From Casuarina equisetifolia (taxonomy: Eukaryota; Streptophyta; Magnoliopsida; Fagales; Casuarinaceae): a stretch of DNA of 64,000 bases. The stretch spans positions 25,007,745 to 25,071,744 of the forward strand of contig CM052357.1 of NCBI GenBank assembly GCA_028551475.1, in the 5' to 3' direction. Numbering within the stretch: position 1 is the stretch's first letter; each line of letters begins with the position of its first letter. A program made the translations under genes and the position numbers. This document shows, one piece after another, positions 39,148-51,739 of the stretch. The notes beneath the pieces were generated by a model. The model was not told the DNA's origin. It ran no database searches and was given only the letters and a program-made list of their open reading frames with translations.

Positions 39148-39369
39148 TTAAGCAACCTTTATATTCATGTGGGCAATGATTATTGAAGCAACTTTGGCTT
39201 TGTGCAAAAGGATTGTGGCAATGAATTGAACTTTCATACCAAGAAAAAAATAGAGACTTGCAAATTTTTTATAAAGACTAGTCATGTATATTGAGACGAG
39301 AGTAGTTGGAGAACTTATAAGGATAATATTATTTATACAAACTAGTAAGAGAATATTATAGTGCTTCAT
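39148..39369 (-). pseudogene. Copia reverse-transcriptase fragment
   Basis: The minus-strand frame contains ILLLVCINNIILISSPTTLV, then a LYKKFA segment and YFFLGMKVQ. This matches the copia reverse-transcriptase core and the following YFLG(I/M)EV segment. The catalytic YVDD is replaced by CINN, so it is dead. No LTRs were found around it; it is an isolated relic of a different copy from the element at 20.8-26.3 kb. Confidence 0.8.
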
Positions 39370-40319
39370 ACGTTGTATGAAACGAGAAGAGACAAGTTGA
39401 GAAACAATAAAAGCCGGACTGAGAAGGAATGTGCTAAGTCGTTGATGTCATGCCCTAGGAGCTTGTTAAAGTCAAAGAGATTGTTGAAGTACATGATGGG
39501 ATGAGCAGGATCAATAAATTTTGAAAGTTGCTCCATATTAACTTTTTTACTTAGTTGAAAAAAACATTCTTAATATTACATAATGCAAAATGGTACCCTG
39601 TTTTGACAAGTGTTCGACGGTTTTGTTTGATCTTTTTGTGCGTACTCGGAGAAATATTTGAAGTCCAATGGGTTTAAATTGAACTAGAGATGTACGAGAG
39701 AAATTTGGGTTCACCAACTGATACAGAAACCCGATTGGGATCTAGATGTTCTACTGGAGACAAAACCTCAAGATCTCTTCTAGTGTTGGTAGCACTAGAA
39801 ATGGAGTTTTTAAAAATCAAACCTTCTTTCTTTACCCTTTCTTTTTTCTCTTGACGTCAATGTGGCAAGAAGACACCTGACCTTTACATAAAAAATCTAA
39901 GAGTTTTCTCTTGTAGTACTTCCAAGTGAATGAAGGTGTCAATGAGTACTACGCCTCTGTCAAGTCGTTCCTTCGATTTTGACAAGCCTCTTTCGCATCA
40001 TGCCATGCAATGGCAACTGATTAACACGAATCCACTGCACCTACTTCATGCTTAGAGTTCATCTTATAAGAAGAACAAAGCTCTAGCAGCCTAGATCTCC
40101 TGACCCGAGGCGTTGGCATTGTTGCCGCTTAGTTTCTTGTGTATGGAAATATGGTAAACATTCAAATTACATGTATATATAACGTTCACACAAGGATAAA
40201 CCTTTTATCTTCCTCCATTTTCATCCTTCTATTTGAGAATTGCTTCCGTGATTTCTTTCACCTTGCTTAAGGCTCACGACAAATCAGAGAGCAACAAACT
40301 GTGAAGACGGATAAAAAAG

Positions 40320-40690
40320 AATTAGTACCTTGATCCTGCTTCCAGTTTTTCAAAATAAGCTCCATGTGTACCCTTTCTTCAAATAGAATTGCCCGTATAG
40401 CAAACTCTTAGACTTTTCCATAAAAGCCCAATCTACCAGAATACAGTAAACCAATTGTTGTATTTCTGTTCTTAGGAGAATAGGCTGCAGATTGCGTTGT
40501 CATGTCAAAGCCCACAAAGCTCGAAATGCCAGGGCATGGCAAAACCTGAGCCACTCCAAGCTAAATGATTATGGCACCTTTGTACTCCCACTCAAGTGTA
40601 AATTTGAAATGAACACGGACGATCATTCGCTTTGAGTGCCTCTTGCTAGGACTTTGAAGGGTAGCCTTACGCAAGGTCCGTGAAAGCTCC
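40320..40690 (-). pseudogene. Unrecognised coding relic with two in-frame stops
   Basis: One minus-strand frame runs about 120 codons with only two stops and protein-like composition, for example GISSFVGFDMTTQSAAYSP and AILFEERVHMELILKNW. I do not recognise the family. It may be a decayed gene or transposon ORF, or chance. A neighbouring frame at 40776..41009 (minus) might belong to the same relic. Confidence 0.3.
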
Positions 40691-42689
40691 CTCATAGCTC
40701 ATGTCCGGGTTGTATATAGAGTTTCAGTTTGGATCAAAGAACTGGAGTTTAGAAACTTGGGTGAATCTCTGTGGCTCATTTTATTGGGCTTGATCGGCAC
40801 AATAAGTAGAAGGACCCAATAGTAGAAGAGGTTTGGATTTCCTTCAATGACATCGAGTCAGGTTTTTGACTTTTGCAATCATTCCAGCAATGGCAAAGGC
40901 TTTCAGGGGTGAGGCTTGGATTGAAAAGGTAAGGGTCTTCTAAATCCGAACAAGTTGGGGATTCTCTGGAGTTATAATTTGGGTTAATTATAATGGTCAT
41001 TGACTTCAATGTGTGGTTATAGAGAAATAAGTATTAAAAAGCTTAAAATTTAATTTATAAATTCGGTCATGAGTTAGATGACAATTTTTTTATTTAAATT
41101 TTATTTTAGGATTGTCTCTTATTGCATGGGGTTGTGATCCTCAAACAATAGAAGACCACACAAGGTTTTTTGGACTTATGCATTTTGAACTTATGTCAAT
41201 ATTGGAATGAGTAGATTCTCATCCAAATTCTGCCTTTGTAACGGTACTAAAAGTTTTCTACACTTAGGTAATCGATCATCTACACTCTGCAATGGTTTTT
41301 ACTAACCTGTCCAATGTATGGTCACTTTGCACATGGAAGTATTGCCTTCCTTAAAAAACTAGAATTGCTTTTGGGAATTGGTCAGACTTGTTTAAATAAA
41401 GCCAAGTAACATGGTTGATGTGGGGAGGTTCAATGTCCTTCAAAAGACAGTTCTCTCTCCGACTACTACCTTTAAAAAGAAGTACAGTGCTCTTCATAAA
41501 GAAACACATTAAAACGTAAACTTGTTGCGCATTTGCGTAACACTGTTGACAGATCAAAGTTGATTAAATTAACCAGTATAACCACTGGTTGCTGATTACG
41601 AAGTAGAGACAATAAAGGACATATCTGAAGGGTGCCCAACTACTCTGTTCTTTGTCCATACAAGATGTAAGTGCTTTCTTTTTCCCCTCTTTGCTGTGGA
41701 TGGAGCCCATGTTAGCTGCTGCTCTTGCTCACATGCATTCCAAATTTTATTCCCGTCGTTTCCCATGAAGATTCTCTTCCCCTAATCATTGTGCACTCGT
41801 AAGGGACGGAAGTCAAGACACAGGCACAAAAGAGCTGGTGTTTCCTTTTCTTCGTTCTTTCGGGGTCATTTGCATTTGTCTTTCCTCTATTATGGCTGAG
41901 ATTGTGGATAAGACTGAGCCGTGTTCCAGAGAGAGTATTGCCATGAATTCTCTAACCTTATGCTAGTTAGGGATCCATTTCAAGCTTAAGGAATTAAGAA
42001 ATTTTGTTAACCATTTATTGTGGCTTTGCCTATCCCAGATTAAGTAATTCTATAAATTTTTAACTGCAACACCTTTGCTTGGGATGAAAAAAACAAAAGA
42101 AAAGAAGAAATACTTATAATTAACCCATTCTTAAATAATGGATATTTGTAACTTTAACCAAAACTTATAATTCATTTGCATGTGGGATTTCCATTAATGT
42201 TCTTTAATTTTCTTTTCTCATCGATCCCCGACACGACTTTTTGATATTTGTCCACCTCTTATAGATGATCAGCTGGATCATTTCTTGGGAGAAATGATAA
42301 TAGTTTTTTTTTTCCTTTTCGGTTGCTTGATGTAAATCTATCATGGCATTTTAAAACTCCCAACAATATGTTTAAACTAAATATTTGGATTTGCCACCTT
42401 AAAGTTTATAATATTTAAAAGGCCCAATTGTCATATTAAGTTGTTGTATCTCATTTGTTAGTATACATTGAGATAAAAAAAATTAGGATTAATGAATTTA
42501 AAGATTACATGTCAAATTACGAAATTGTTTCTTGAAAATTTGACTTGCACTAAATCTTGAGGCTAAAAAAAATTGTACAATTCTTATGATATGTTTTACT
42601 GTAAAATTGGTTACTAAGTAATTTTGTTTAAGTTATTAAAATATTTTTAAGTCTTTAAAGGGAATCATATTTTTTACTTATGTTTATTG

Positions 42690-42760
42690 GGAAGGGAAGG
42701 GGAGGCTTAAACCATGGCCACTCATGAGGAAATCCTCCCAGGTGCCACTGAGCTATAAAG
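42690..42760 (-). mobile_element. Possible SINE fragment (tRNA-like promoter boxes)
   Basis: On the minus strand TATAGCTCAGTGGCACC (42741..42757) matches a tRNA A box, and 28 nt downstream GGTTTAAGCCT (42703..42713) resembles a B box (GGTTCRANNCC) with changes. The stretch between is GC-richer than its surroundings. No complete cloverleaf was seen, so a SINE head or tRNA relic is more likely than a functional tRNA. Confidence 0.45.
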
Positions 42761-45700
42761 GGCTCATGTCTTATATATGAAAATACTTAAAATTCAATTT
42801 AAAAATCAACTAGTTATGAATTTTTTTTAATATTTAAACATCATTTCAAGAATAGTATCTCTCCATATTAAACTCTTATCATTCATAAATAATTTATTAA
42901 ATGACGTTGAAAAGTTTCTAACGGTAGTTAAATAATCCTTAAAGGCTCATAAATTACTTTTAAACTTTATTTTTAGAAGAAGTCAACACTACTTACGAGT
43001 GGTTGAATAACCTTTCTTTTAAGGAAATAAAAATTGTAAAAATTTATTGTTCAATGCAAGTGCAAGTCCTAGAACTGAATTCAGCAATTTGTTAAAGTCA
43101 TAATTAGAACCTCGAATGTCACTAATAGACCTTTCCTAGAAAATACTAAAGATGCTAAAGCTATAAATGATGTCTAATATTATCTCTGTGATTCCTCACC
43201 TATCTTGTTTAGTTGTAATAAGACATAACCCGTGTGACAAGATCCAAAAACATTTACATATATTTGACAAAACTTAAAGTAGCGCATTCAGCTCGATCAA
43301 GATTGGATACTAGTGTCCAATCTAGTTCCCTCGAATACAAGTTTTAGAAAAGATGAATAATCGTGCCTTCTGGACGTCTGTAAGAATGGACAAGGACTGG
43401 GAAGATGGTCAACTGTAATTGGTTGTGAGAATTATTTATGATAAGGTGCCATTTTGATCCATTCCATGTGGGTGATGACATCCATGTGGGCTAGCATGTG
43501 ATGGGTCTGGAGCAGTCATTATCTTGATTTAAAACCTTTTAGTATTGATGATGTCATCTTCATCGGATTCCTTGGAAATCTCCATCCACATTGATAGCAC
43601 CAAACAACAGAGCAAGACCCTACTCTTTTCTATTTTCCTTTTTCACTTGAAGTCTCCATCTTCCTCATTGACGGCACCACAGCAAAGAGCAAAGACTAAG
43701 AGACCCAACTCTTTCCCTGCTCAAAAGTCTTTCCTGTTGTTGTAGGTAAAGGTTGCTTCTCTGTACGAAGACTTACAGCCAGCTACGAGTTTTATTTTCT
43801 TCTATCTTAAATGAATATATATATATATATATAAGGATATGAGAACAGATAATCAATTTTTTACATCGCCTAGTTCTCTTGTAATCTGATAAAATAAATT
43901 AGATTTTTTATCTGACACGTAATCAACTTGACAAAGAAAATCATAAAGCTGAAGTACGCTTAGAACAAGGAGCAAGAAAGGGGACAATTTTCGTTTGCTA
44001 AAACATAAACAGGAGTGTTAATCATGGCTTAGAGAGAGAGAGAGAGAGGGAATCTTGGTGTAATGTCATAATCGATGATCATTTAGCCAAGGAAAATTTC
44101 CCTTATCTGTAGCGGGTTTCAAATTTAAAGTCAAAGATAGAATAATTATTTTAAAGCTCGTGAGTCTTAAGAAATAGAAAAATTCAGGACACGTGATAAT
44201 AATACCTTAGAATATTGATAATGGCCCGTAGTGCTTAAAAAGTGTGTCAGTTATATATTTATAAAACTCATGGTATTATCATTCGTAGATTTTACAGAAG
44301 AATAAGGGGGAATTGAGTAAATAAAAAAAGGTCCAAATGGGGAAAGTACATAAATCCCTTCCTATTCGTTCTTTTATCAGTTTCAGTTATGGAGTTTACA
44401 GAAGTATTTGACGATTATTCTGCCCTATATTTGAAAGGTACATTGAAGGACTTTCACTTAATAAACATTCAAAGTTCGATTAATTTGGAGTTTATTGGGT
44501 TGCTTGCTATTTGAGGGCCCATGATGTAGCATTTGTTTATGAGCAATTTACTTTTATGTCCTTATTTTATATTGTATATAAGTGAAACTCTGTAACTATT
44601 ATTCTTTAAGTAAAAAAATGCAAATAGCTAAGCCCTAGTGGCTCCACAGATCTGCCTTTGTTCCGTTTTCTTCCTTACTGCAGTCAGTGAGGAAGTTCAT
44701 CCTACAGGATCTTTGTTCTTTGTTTTAGCAATAGAGTTAAAACCACATCAATTGTTAGAAAACAAAGGTTTTTAAGTAATATGCAATGTGAAAAAAGATT
44801 TTGAAAGAAGGAGTAATAACCTTTATTAATAATACAATCTAAATAAATTTTCATACGCACTAGACCGGAATAAAGATGAAAAGAAGACTTAGGACAATGT
44901 TCTAGTTGTCATTCAATAAACAAGCATAGCAGAAAGACTGGCTTCTAAGTATTATTATACCTTTGTATTATTGTACTTTGGCAAAGAATTGTTATAATCT
45001 TTTTTGGTTTTCTTTTGTTGGAATTTAACTACTTAAAGATGTCATTCTACAACTACTTTGTTAATCCGAACTTGATATATCTTAAGTACTTTCAATTAAT
45101 TTCTTATAGTAACATTGTCCATAAGTGCATAGCTACAATAACGGCTAATTGGGCAAATCAGTTTCTTACATATTTGAAGGACTCTTCCATATGCACTCTA
45201 AAGATAGATTTGACTCTAGCCTACAACATTATTTTGAAGGTCATATATTTTCCTGATATCATGATTTTCTAGTTTACGTAATCTGTCTTATTTCTTAAGA
45301 TTCTTTGTTTATAAGTAGAGAGCTTAACGGTTGCTTTCCCTTAAAAATAGAAAAAGAAAAAGAAAAAAGAGGGATCTTCACCAAGTATCCTTGATACTAC
45401 TATTTCTTAAAAAAATTTCTAATTTTGCTACATGCAAAAAGGATGAATTTCAGACCGTTATTTTGAGGATTAATTCCTTTTTTGATATAAGATCTGAATT
45501 ATGCAAAAGGGATTTAGGATGTTTCGCCCGATTCAGATCTTTTTCTCCTATCATTAAACTTAGATAAAAAAAAAATTATTTTCATTACATAAATCATAAT
45601 ACTATCGAACACCTCTTGAGTTTGTTTGGGATTTGGTGAATGTCTCTTCCTAATAGATAGTTAAAAAGGTTCCCCTTCTTACGAGTTAAGAAAGGCTAGT

Positions 45701-46667
45701 TGTATTACATTTTTGGCTAGGGAAGAGTTTAGATATGAAAAGACCTTTGAGTAAAGCATTATTAATGAAGACAATATAAGTGTTCCTTTTCCTGCTACCG
45801 GAAGTAGTGACTAAATATATTAATTATTTTTTGAGATATTTGCTTGGCTAGCTAATAGTGTCCATAAATAGGATGCCGAATGGACTTGCTATAGTTTTTG
45901 CCCTTATAGAACGGAAAACCTGGGGTAGACAATATTGCCTCATGGACCTTGGCTGTCATGACTAAACATATTTAGAATGCTTGATTGTTTTACATTTGAA
46001 TTCATGAAAATTGTTTTTCCAGTGATTGGAGGGCTTCCTGGAAATGGAATCTATTAGTAGTGAAAGTTCTTTTTACATTTTTCCCATGAAAAAGGTCATC
46101 TAGTCTCTGGGTACAAGGTTGTGTTGTCTTCTTTGAATGGCTTCACAACATCTGTTGATTTTCTGGTTGACTGTGATAAATACGTGAACTACTTTTTTGA
46201 CAGTTTGGTCTTTCCATCATTACTCTGATTGGATTTATCATGTGTTTGCCGGAAGTAAAGATGTAGGGCTTGATCAAAGACATACTTGTAGATGTTAGTC
46301 TCTGAGGGTGTTCTTGTTAGCTTTCCATTTTCTCATTAGCAGTTGCACCATTGAAGACCATTTAAAGGTGTTGAATATCCCTTAAACAAAAAGTCAAGAA
46401 ACCAAAAGTTTTACCGTTGGAAAAGCATGAGTGGGAGAACTATGGAGGAAAGAAATGGAGTTTTAACTGAGGCGACATTTTCGTATTTTCCATCGGTTCC
46501 TATTCCCCTCTCCTTAGGTCACATGCCCATGATGTGTGCAAACTTTCACAACTCTCCAGCTGGCCTTGTAATGTCTCATCTACTGGATCCAAGAAGTAAG
46601 TTCACCAGTCATCCGTGAGGAGAACATTGGGCATGTGGTTGTCTGGAAAGAGCCACGAACAATCACA

Positions 46668-46672
<5 letters not shown>

Positions 46673-46698
<26 letters not shown>

Positions 46699-46738
46699 TG
46701 AGAGAGAGTGAGAGAGAGTGAGAGAGAGTGAGAGAGAG
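46673..46738. repeat. GA microsatellite with a 10-bp higher-order repeat
   Basis: A GA run grades into four tandem decamers AGAGAGAGTG at 46691..46730. Open frames across it encode only Ser/Leu repeats on the complement and are not credible genes. Confidence 0.95.
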
Positions 46739-47070
46739 GGGACAAAAGCGTATACAATGCTCATGAGAATCATGCCTACAAGAAAATGAGTGCAAACGCA
46801 ATACCGTGTTTCACACATTCCTTTATTCCGACGTAGTCTTTGCTGGGTAGATCCGACTTCTTCCTTCTTATTAATTCCTTCCTCGAGAAGCATGGTGTGT
46901 TCTGTAAAAGCAATCTCTCACATGTCATCCAGATTGCTATTCCAGTAATTTATCATTTTGTCCTCATGTCGATCATGTAATCACAAGATTATACTTCCAC
47001 CGCCTAAGCATCATGTGCGTGCTGCAGCTTTTGCCTCTCACCTTAACCATATATTATTAGATCTGGATCC

Positions 47071-47100
47071 TAAGCAATCCTAAGCAATCCTGAGCAATCT
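47071..47100. repeat. 10-bp minisatellite, three copies
   Basis: TAAGCAATCC, TAAGCAATCC and TGAGCAATCT stand in direct tandem. Confidence 0.9.
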
Positions 47101-47333
47101 TACCTTATATTCAGCACTATGGATTACACTAAGAGCAATGAGCTCACTGTCGAATAAATAATGCAGCATGATTTACCTGGACGAAGATCAGCTAATCTGC
47201 GCCATGGTTAGCAAATCCTTTTTGATGGGAAATGGGATTTGGTTTCGAGGACTAACTTCAATCCAAAGTTTTGGACTTTAGTTAAAGAGAGGAGACTTTT
47301 TAATCCTACATCGGTTCTTGGGTGAAAGAAAAA

Positions 47334-47357
47334 AGAAGAAGAAGAAGAAGAAGAAGA
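47334..47357. repeat. (GAA)n trinucleotide microsatellite
   Basis: About seven GAA repeats about 1 kb upstream of the SIAMESE-related gene. Confidence 0.92.
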
Positions 47358-48000
47358 GATAACCCTCTTAATATCTTAGCATTTCTTATGGAATGAAGTC
47401 TATTTTGTGGCATTCTAGATCAAGAGCATGATTCAATTAGCCTATCTAGCAGATTCATGGCGGGACGGTAACCCTTTTACAGACATTCCCATCATAGCAA
47501 CAGTCCCAAGAATCGCTTGGGAGTGCTCCTGAAAATGATATGGCTGGGTTGTGGGTAATAATTTGTGCTCCCAATGAAGGAAGAACGAGAGGAGTAAAAA
47601 AAAAAAAAAAACAACAAAAAAACAAAGGTGATAACACTTGGCACGGTTGTCGGTGTGAATTTTCAGCATATGCCAAGCACCATAATAATTGTGCCGTTTG
47701 ACCTACGTATATTAACATCAACGCTGAGGAATAATGACGACCCTCTCAGCCGTTTGAGTTGATTTTTTTTTTGCAGAAAAAGAACAAAGTAGGACTAAAA
47801 GAAAAGGCTAGTTGTGAGAACCAAAACAGATAAACAAGGGGAAGGCGAAGTTGACTATAGGAGTTTCCCTTGTGTGAAGCAGAAAAGCAAATGGCAATTA
47901 GTGAGTGAGTGAAAGTGAGAAAGGTAAAAGAAAAGGAGGCGCAAAGCAAAAGTGTGGAAGTCTTGCAAGAGACCACATGAAGAGTGAGGATGATCTGTAA

Positions 48001-48401
48001 TCTGCTTGTCAGTTACTCAACAGGGCTGCTTTGCATCCTTTTTTAAAAATCTAACACTCACTCCCAGGCCTCGCACGCAATTTTCTTTAATGTTTCTCTG
48101 TCTTGTTTGCCACTCCCTTCCAACCATTTTCGTTATTCGTCTTCATCATTCCCCTCTGTACCCTCACATTACCCCCCACCTTCATCCTCACTCTCACTTC
48201 CATTCACTTCTCTCTCTTCCCCCCATATATCTGTCTCTCTTTCAGAACCACTCATCATCACCCTCTCAATTGCCGCAGCACGCCTTCCTTCTCTCTTTCT
48301 CTCTCTCTTTCACACACACTCCAAAATAACCTAGTTACTCTTCCCTTTTAAAGGGTACCTGGAAAATTCTCTCTTAATCGTAAGACTTCCTCTAGCGGCA
48401 A
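48001..48401 (+). promoter_or_regulatory. Pyrimidine-rich promoter and leader of the SIAMESE-related gene
   Basis: The 400 bp before the start codon are strongly C/T-rich, with runs of 'ctctct' at 48230..48310, a common feature of plant core promoters and 5' UTRs. A weak TATA-like 'catatat' lies near 48224. The exact transcription start is unknown. Overlapping open frames here (48006..48351) follow composition only. Confidence 0.4.
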
Positions 48402-48722
48402 ATGGGTCTTGAAGTTTTGGAAGAATTCCGGCCGGTTACGCCGATACGAACTATCTCCATAGCTCTAAGCGCCAACCTTGCTGCGGAACTGTCTGATCCG
48501 AATGAAACAAAAGAGCTTTTAGATGTTGTAGAGTGCCATACACCCAAGTCTCCAGGCCAAACCTTGAAGTCTTCCTTAGTATGCCCCCCGGCTCCCAAGA
48601 AACCTCGGCCAGCAAGGAGAAAACTAAGCCCGCCTCCACAAGGGTTTTTCGAAGTTCCCGACGATCTTATGTCGGTGTTTATGGCAGTCACCAATCCTTC
48701 CAAGAAGATCAGAGCCAGCTAG
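48402..48722 (+). CDS. SIAMESE-related (SMR/KRP-like) cyclin-dependent kinase inhibitor, single exon, 106 aa
   Basis: An intronless frame from ATG at 48402 to TAG at 48720..48722. Conserved SIM/SMR blocks are present in order: an acidic stretch ending ECHTPKS (44-50; family motif like EC.TPTS), CPPAPKKPRP (61-70), a basic stretch, then FFEVPDDL (82-89), the family's C-terminal CDK/cyclin-interaction block. Family members are short (about 70-130 aa), usually intronless, nuclear plant proteins. They bind CDK-cyclin complexes, block mitosis and promote endoreduplication, often under stress or developmental control. The usual second TPTS Thr-Ser is altered here (TPKS), which may affect a phosphosite. 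The particular SMR number cannot be assigned. The reverse-strand frame at 48392..48703 is a shadow. Confidence 0.92.
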   Translation: MGLEVLEEFRPVTPIRTISIALSANLAAELSDPNETKELLDVVECHTPKSPGQTLKSSLVCPPAPKKPRPARRKLSPPPQGFFEVPDDLMSVFMAVTNPSKKIRAS

Positions 48723-51180
48723 AGGCATTCTTGTAGCATATATAGTTACCACAATTGTTCTAATCGTTGTTTGTATTGTTGTTTCTATCGTGGAGCCAGG
48801 ATAACGAGTGTAAATTGTAAATGATTTATTTAAAATTATTGTAGTTATCTTTTAGTAGTTACAACTCTCAAACGATCTCCCTTCTCCTTTTCTGCTTGGC
48901 AGAGTGAAGGCCCTGAATTGCATAGAAGAGTAAGATCCAGAAAGTCTTTCTCTACTTCTTTTCTCTCTCCTTTCTACAGGTTCTACCTTTTCAATTCGTA
49001 AGGATACTTTCATGTTTGAGTATCACCTTTCTCTCTTAGATCGTCTGTTTCTTGGCAGCAGCCGACCTAAGAGAAACATTTTTGCAACGACCGCTGTCAG
49101 GTTAGAAGCTGACTTTGAATTCCTACTTCTTTTTACTTCCGGGCAGAGCAGATCCATGCTAATCAGGAACCAGCTTCTTTTCGGTTGTCATAGTGGGACA
49201 TATCCTGGTTTGTCGTGTTGAGATGTAGCTAAATGGGGGACCAAGGGATGGTAATTCCTTCAAAGCCTACTTTTTCACAATAAAAATGATATAACCATTT
49301 TTTTTTTAAGTGAATAGGAGTTGTGGGGGAGTTGGGTGTTGAATCTGAGACATTTTAGTTTTAGGTAAAATTGGTAACTGAATTACATATCTGTTTAAAA
49401 TGAATTAAAGTCTAATCATAAGCATTTACTAGAGTTGAATCTTCCAATAGTTTGCCTGGCAGCCTTGCAACTATAGCTGTAGTAGACACATTGTATTTAT
49501 TAGGATAGGGATGTTGAGATTGACATTTTGACAGTAGTGATTGCATGGCAAACCGACACGAACTTTCCGAGCAAACACCAACTTTACGTGGTTGGCTCAT
49601 TTTGCTTTGTGAATTAAGGGGGGAACTTTTTACTACATTACGTATAACATAAATTATGCTCTTCAATTTTTAAAAAATATTTTTCCTAATGTGTATGAGA
49701 AATTAAAAGAAAAAAAAAAAAAAGGAGGCTACGATTGGTAAGTGTCCAACCATAATTGCTGCTTAACCAGTTCAAGATCTCGATTGGATTGGCAAGCCCT
49801 ATAGGTTGCACCAATCGCCACTGTACCTGGGTTTTCAAGCCACCGTACTTGTTGGGGTATATAATTGTGGCCACGTTTAAATCACCTGGCCTACCATCGC
49901 CAAACATTGCAAAAGCCATAACGATAGTTAGGTGGTATCTAAACCCACAAGGGCTGACTTACCTAATCACTATAACCAGCCACCATGCTTGTATAGTAAT
50001 CCAAAATTTTCTTTCTTTCTTTTATTATTATTTTTTTTCTTGAAGAGAACTTACTGTAGGAGTATAAACTTATACTTTTCTCATTTATTAACTTATTTAA
50101 TGAACGAGTAACCAAAAGTCTCATATTTAAAATGAGTACTTACTCATTCTTAACTATGTACGATTCAAAACTTTAGTTGTGTATTTGTATGGACCCTGTG
50201 CTTGTGATTTCTCGAAGTGTGCAGAAATTGAGTCTAAAAGCTTTGCAAGTGTTGTGGGCGTACTGTGATGTGCTTGTGTGAGCAAATTGAGTTTGTAATT
50301 TATTCCTAGAGTGGAAAAATAAAGTGGTTGTGTTGTGGAAAATTTTTAATCTCTGAGCTATAAAGAAAAGAGTTCTTGACTTGCTAGTTAGGATAGAGCT
50401 TGGATTGAACAACTTAAATTGTATGTACATCGCATCTTTCTTTTTTCTTGTGCTGTTATATTTTAATTACAAATCACTTAGCAACATGAATGTACATAGA
50501 TTGAAAGAAAATATGTTAATCTTAATTAGACAAATTTTATAGCCCTAATAGCAATAGATTAGTTAAGCTAAAAATTGATTAGCTCCCCTAATCCCAAAAC
50601 CAATTTAATCCCTTCATTCTTAGATTGTCACTTAGGTCAAAATTGGTGTCAAATAAAGATGCCTTATTGGAAGATCAAACAACTTAGAGTAGATTAAAAT
50701 GTTAATCAGTTCATGTGCTATCATAGTGTATAATAAGCCACCATTATTGATGGCATTAGCAATAAAAATTTTAAACAAATGATGAGGATCTTTATAATAT
50801 TAGAAGACGTTGAACTTTGGACTATTGTTAAGAGGGGTATTAAGTTACCCAAGGCAGAAGGAGACGAGTGGACAAGACTCAATGAAAAATATGAGTCAAA
50901 ACGTGAAAGCTATGACCAGGATTTTCTTTGGGTTATGTGAAAATGAATATAAAAAGGTTTCATCGTGTAAAACCAAAAAAAAGGTGAGACAAATTACAAG
51001 TAACACATGAAAGCACTATTCTTATGCATAATTATGAGCTATCCCTTATAAAAAGCTCAGTAACTATAGGAGAGATTCACTTAGTTTTTGAATTGAAGTA
51101 TGTTGGGTGTTTGTTGAATTTTCTTTATACTCCAACCTCAAACTAGGGATGGTTAGTTCGAGTTTGAACTGGAGCAAACC
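48723..51180. other. Intergenic stretch downstream of the SIAMESE-related gene
   Basis: The first few hundred bases probably hold the 3' UTR. Short frames at 49012..49221, 49412..49666, 49756..50043 and 50173..50430 have no recognisable motif. AT-rich, no gene supported. Confidence 0.5.
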
Positions 51181-51184
51181 AAAA

Positions 51185-51350
51185 TAGCAGGTTGGCGGGA
51201 ATGTTTGCAAGTTGTGTTGAGGGGCGAATATAAGAAGCAATTATTGAACCTTGAGCAACCCACTTATAAACAAAATGGTAGACAATGGCCATGTGTTTTG
51301 TTCGACTATGAAAGTTTTGATTTTTTATTACATGCAAAGCATTTGTCACA
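51185..51350 (-). pseudogene. Copia RNase H C-terminal fragment
   Basis: The minus-strand frame contains NALHVIKNQNFHSRTKHMAI, then YHFV and STQLANIPANLL. This corresponds to the end of the copia RNase H domain, where active elements read similarly around H.RTKHI...YHFVR and QLADI.TK. Only the tail is present and the surrounding frame is broken. Confidence 0.85.
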
Positions 51351-51451
51351 CTAAAAAGGTGACCTTTAGTTGAGGAACATCCAAATCCTTTACCAATGTG
51401 CATATCCCTTTTGGATTCTAGTAGTATTTTTTTTTCCTTTTTCTTTCCTTC

Positions 51452-51550
51452 CTTTTTTTTTTTTTTTTTAAGGCAAAGGTGGTGGGGGATTTTGATGTCT
51501 TGAACCTATAACTTCTTAGGTCCTAGGCCACCTCGATTCCAACTAAGGTA
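51452..51550 (-). mobile_element. SINE-like element: A box, B box and poly(A) tail
   Basis: On the minus strand TACCTTAGTTGGAATCGAGG (51531..51550) resembles a tRNA A box, AGGTTCAAGACAT (51495..51507) matches a B box (GGTTCRANNCC) closely, and the sequence ends in about 17 A residues (51453..51470 as T on the plus strand). This order is typical of tRNA-derived SINEs. Target duplications were not identified. Confidence 0.55.
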
Positions 51551-51739
51551 AAGGCTTATTGACTAAGTTGATGGGATATAATTATGCATTTCTTTTCTCT
51601 TTTGGGGGTAATTGGTCAACTTGGTTCTTAACAAAAACATATGTAGTTGCTAAACAATATAAAACAATGTAGTTTACACTATAGAATAGTGCAAAATTCA
51701 ATTTAACAGAAGCTATTTGGTGCAAAATGTATACAATGT

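Larger units (their letters stand above)
38691..48000. other. Gene-poor intergenic stretch with relics
   Basis: Apart from the copia fragment, the coding relic and the SINE-like tract listed separately, I see only AT-rich DNA, microsatellites ((AT)n at 43813..43833, (GA)n at 44032..44049) and short open frames without motifs (43545..43745 plus, 45015..45272 plus, 46427..46618 plus). The 66-residue frame at 43545 is Ser-rich and unrecognised. No complete gene is supported. Confidence 0.5.

Noticed and set aside
46580..46893. Ser/Leu-repeat proteins at 46.6-46.9 kb (minus)
   Set aside because: They are translations of the GA microsatellite.
48392..48703. 103-codon minus-strand frame over the SIAMESE-related gene
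   Set aside because: It is the complement of a clearly conserved coding frame and has no family motif.
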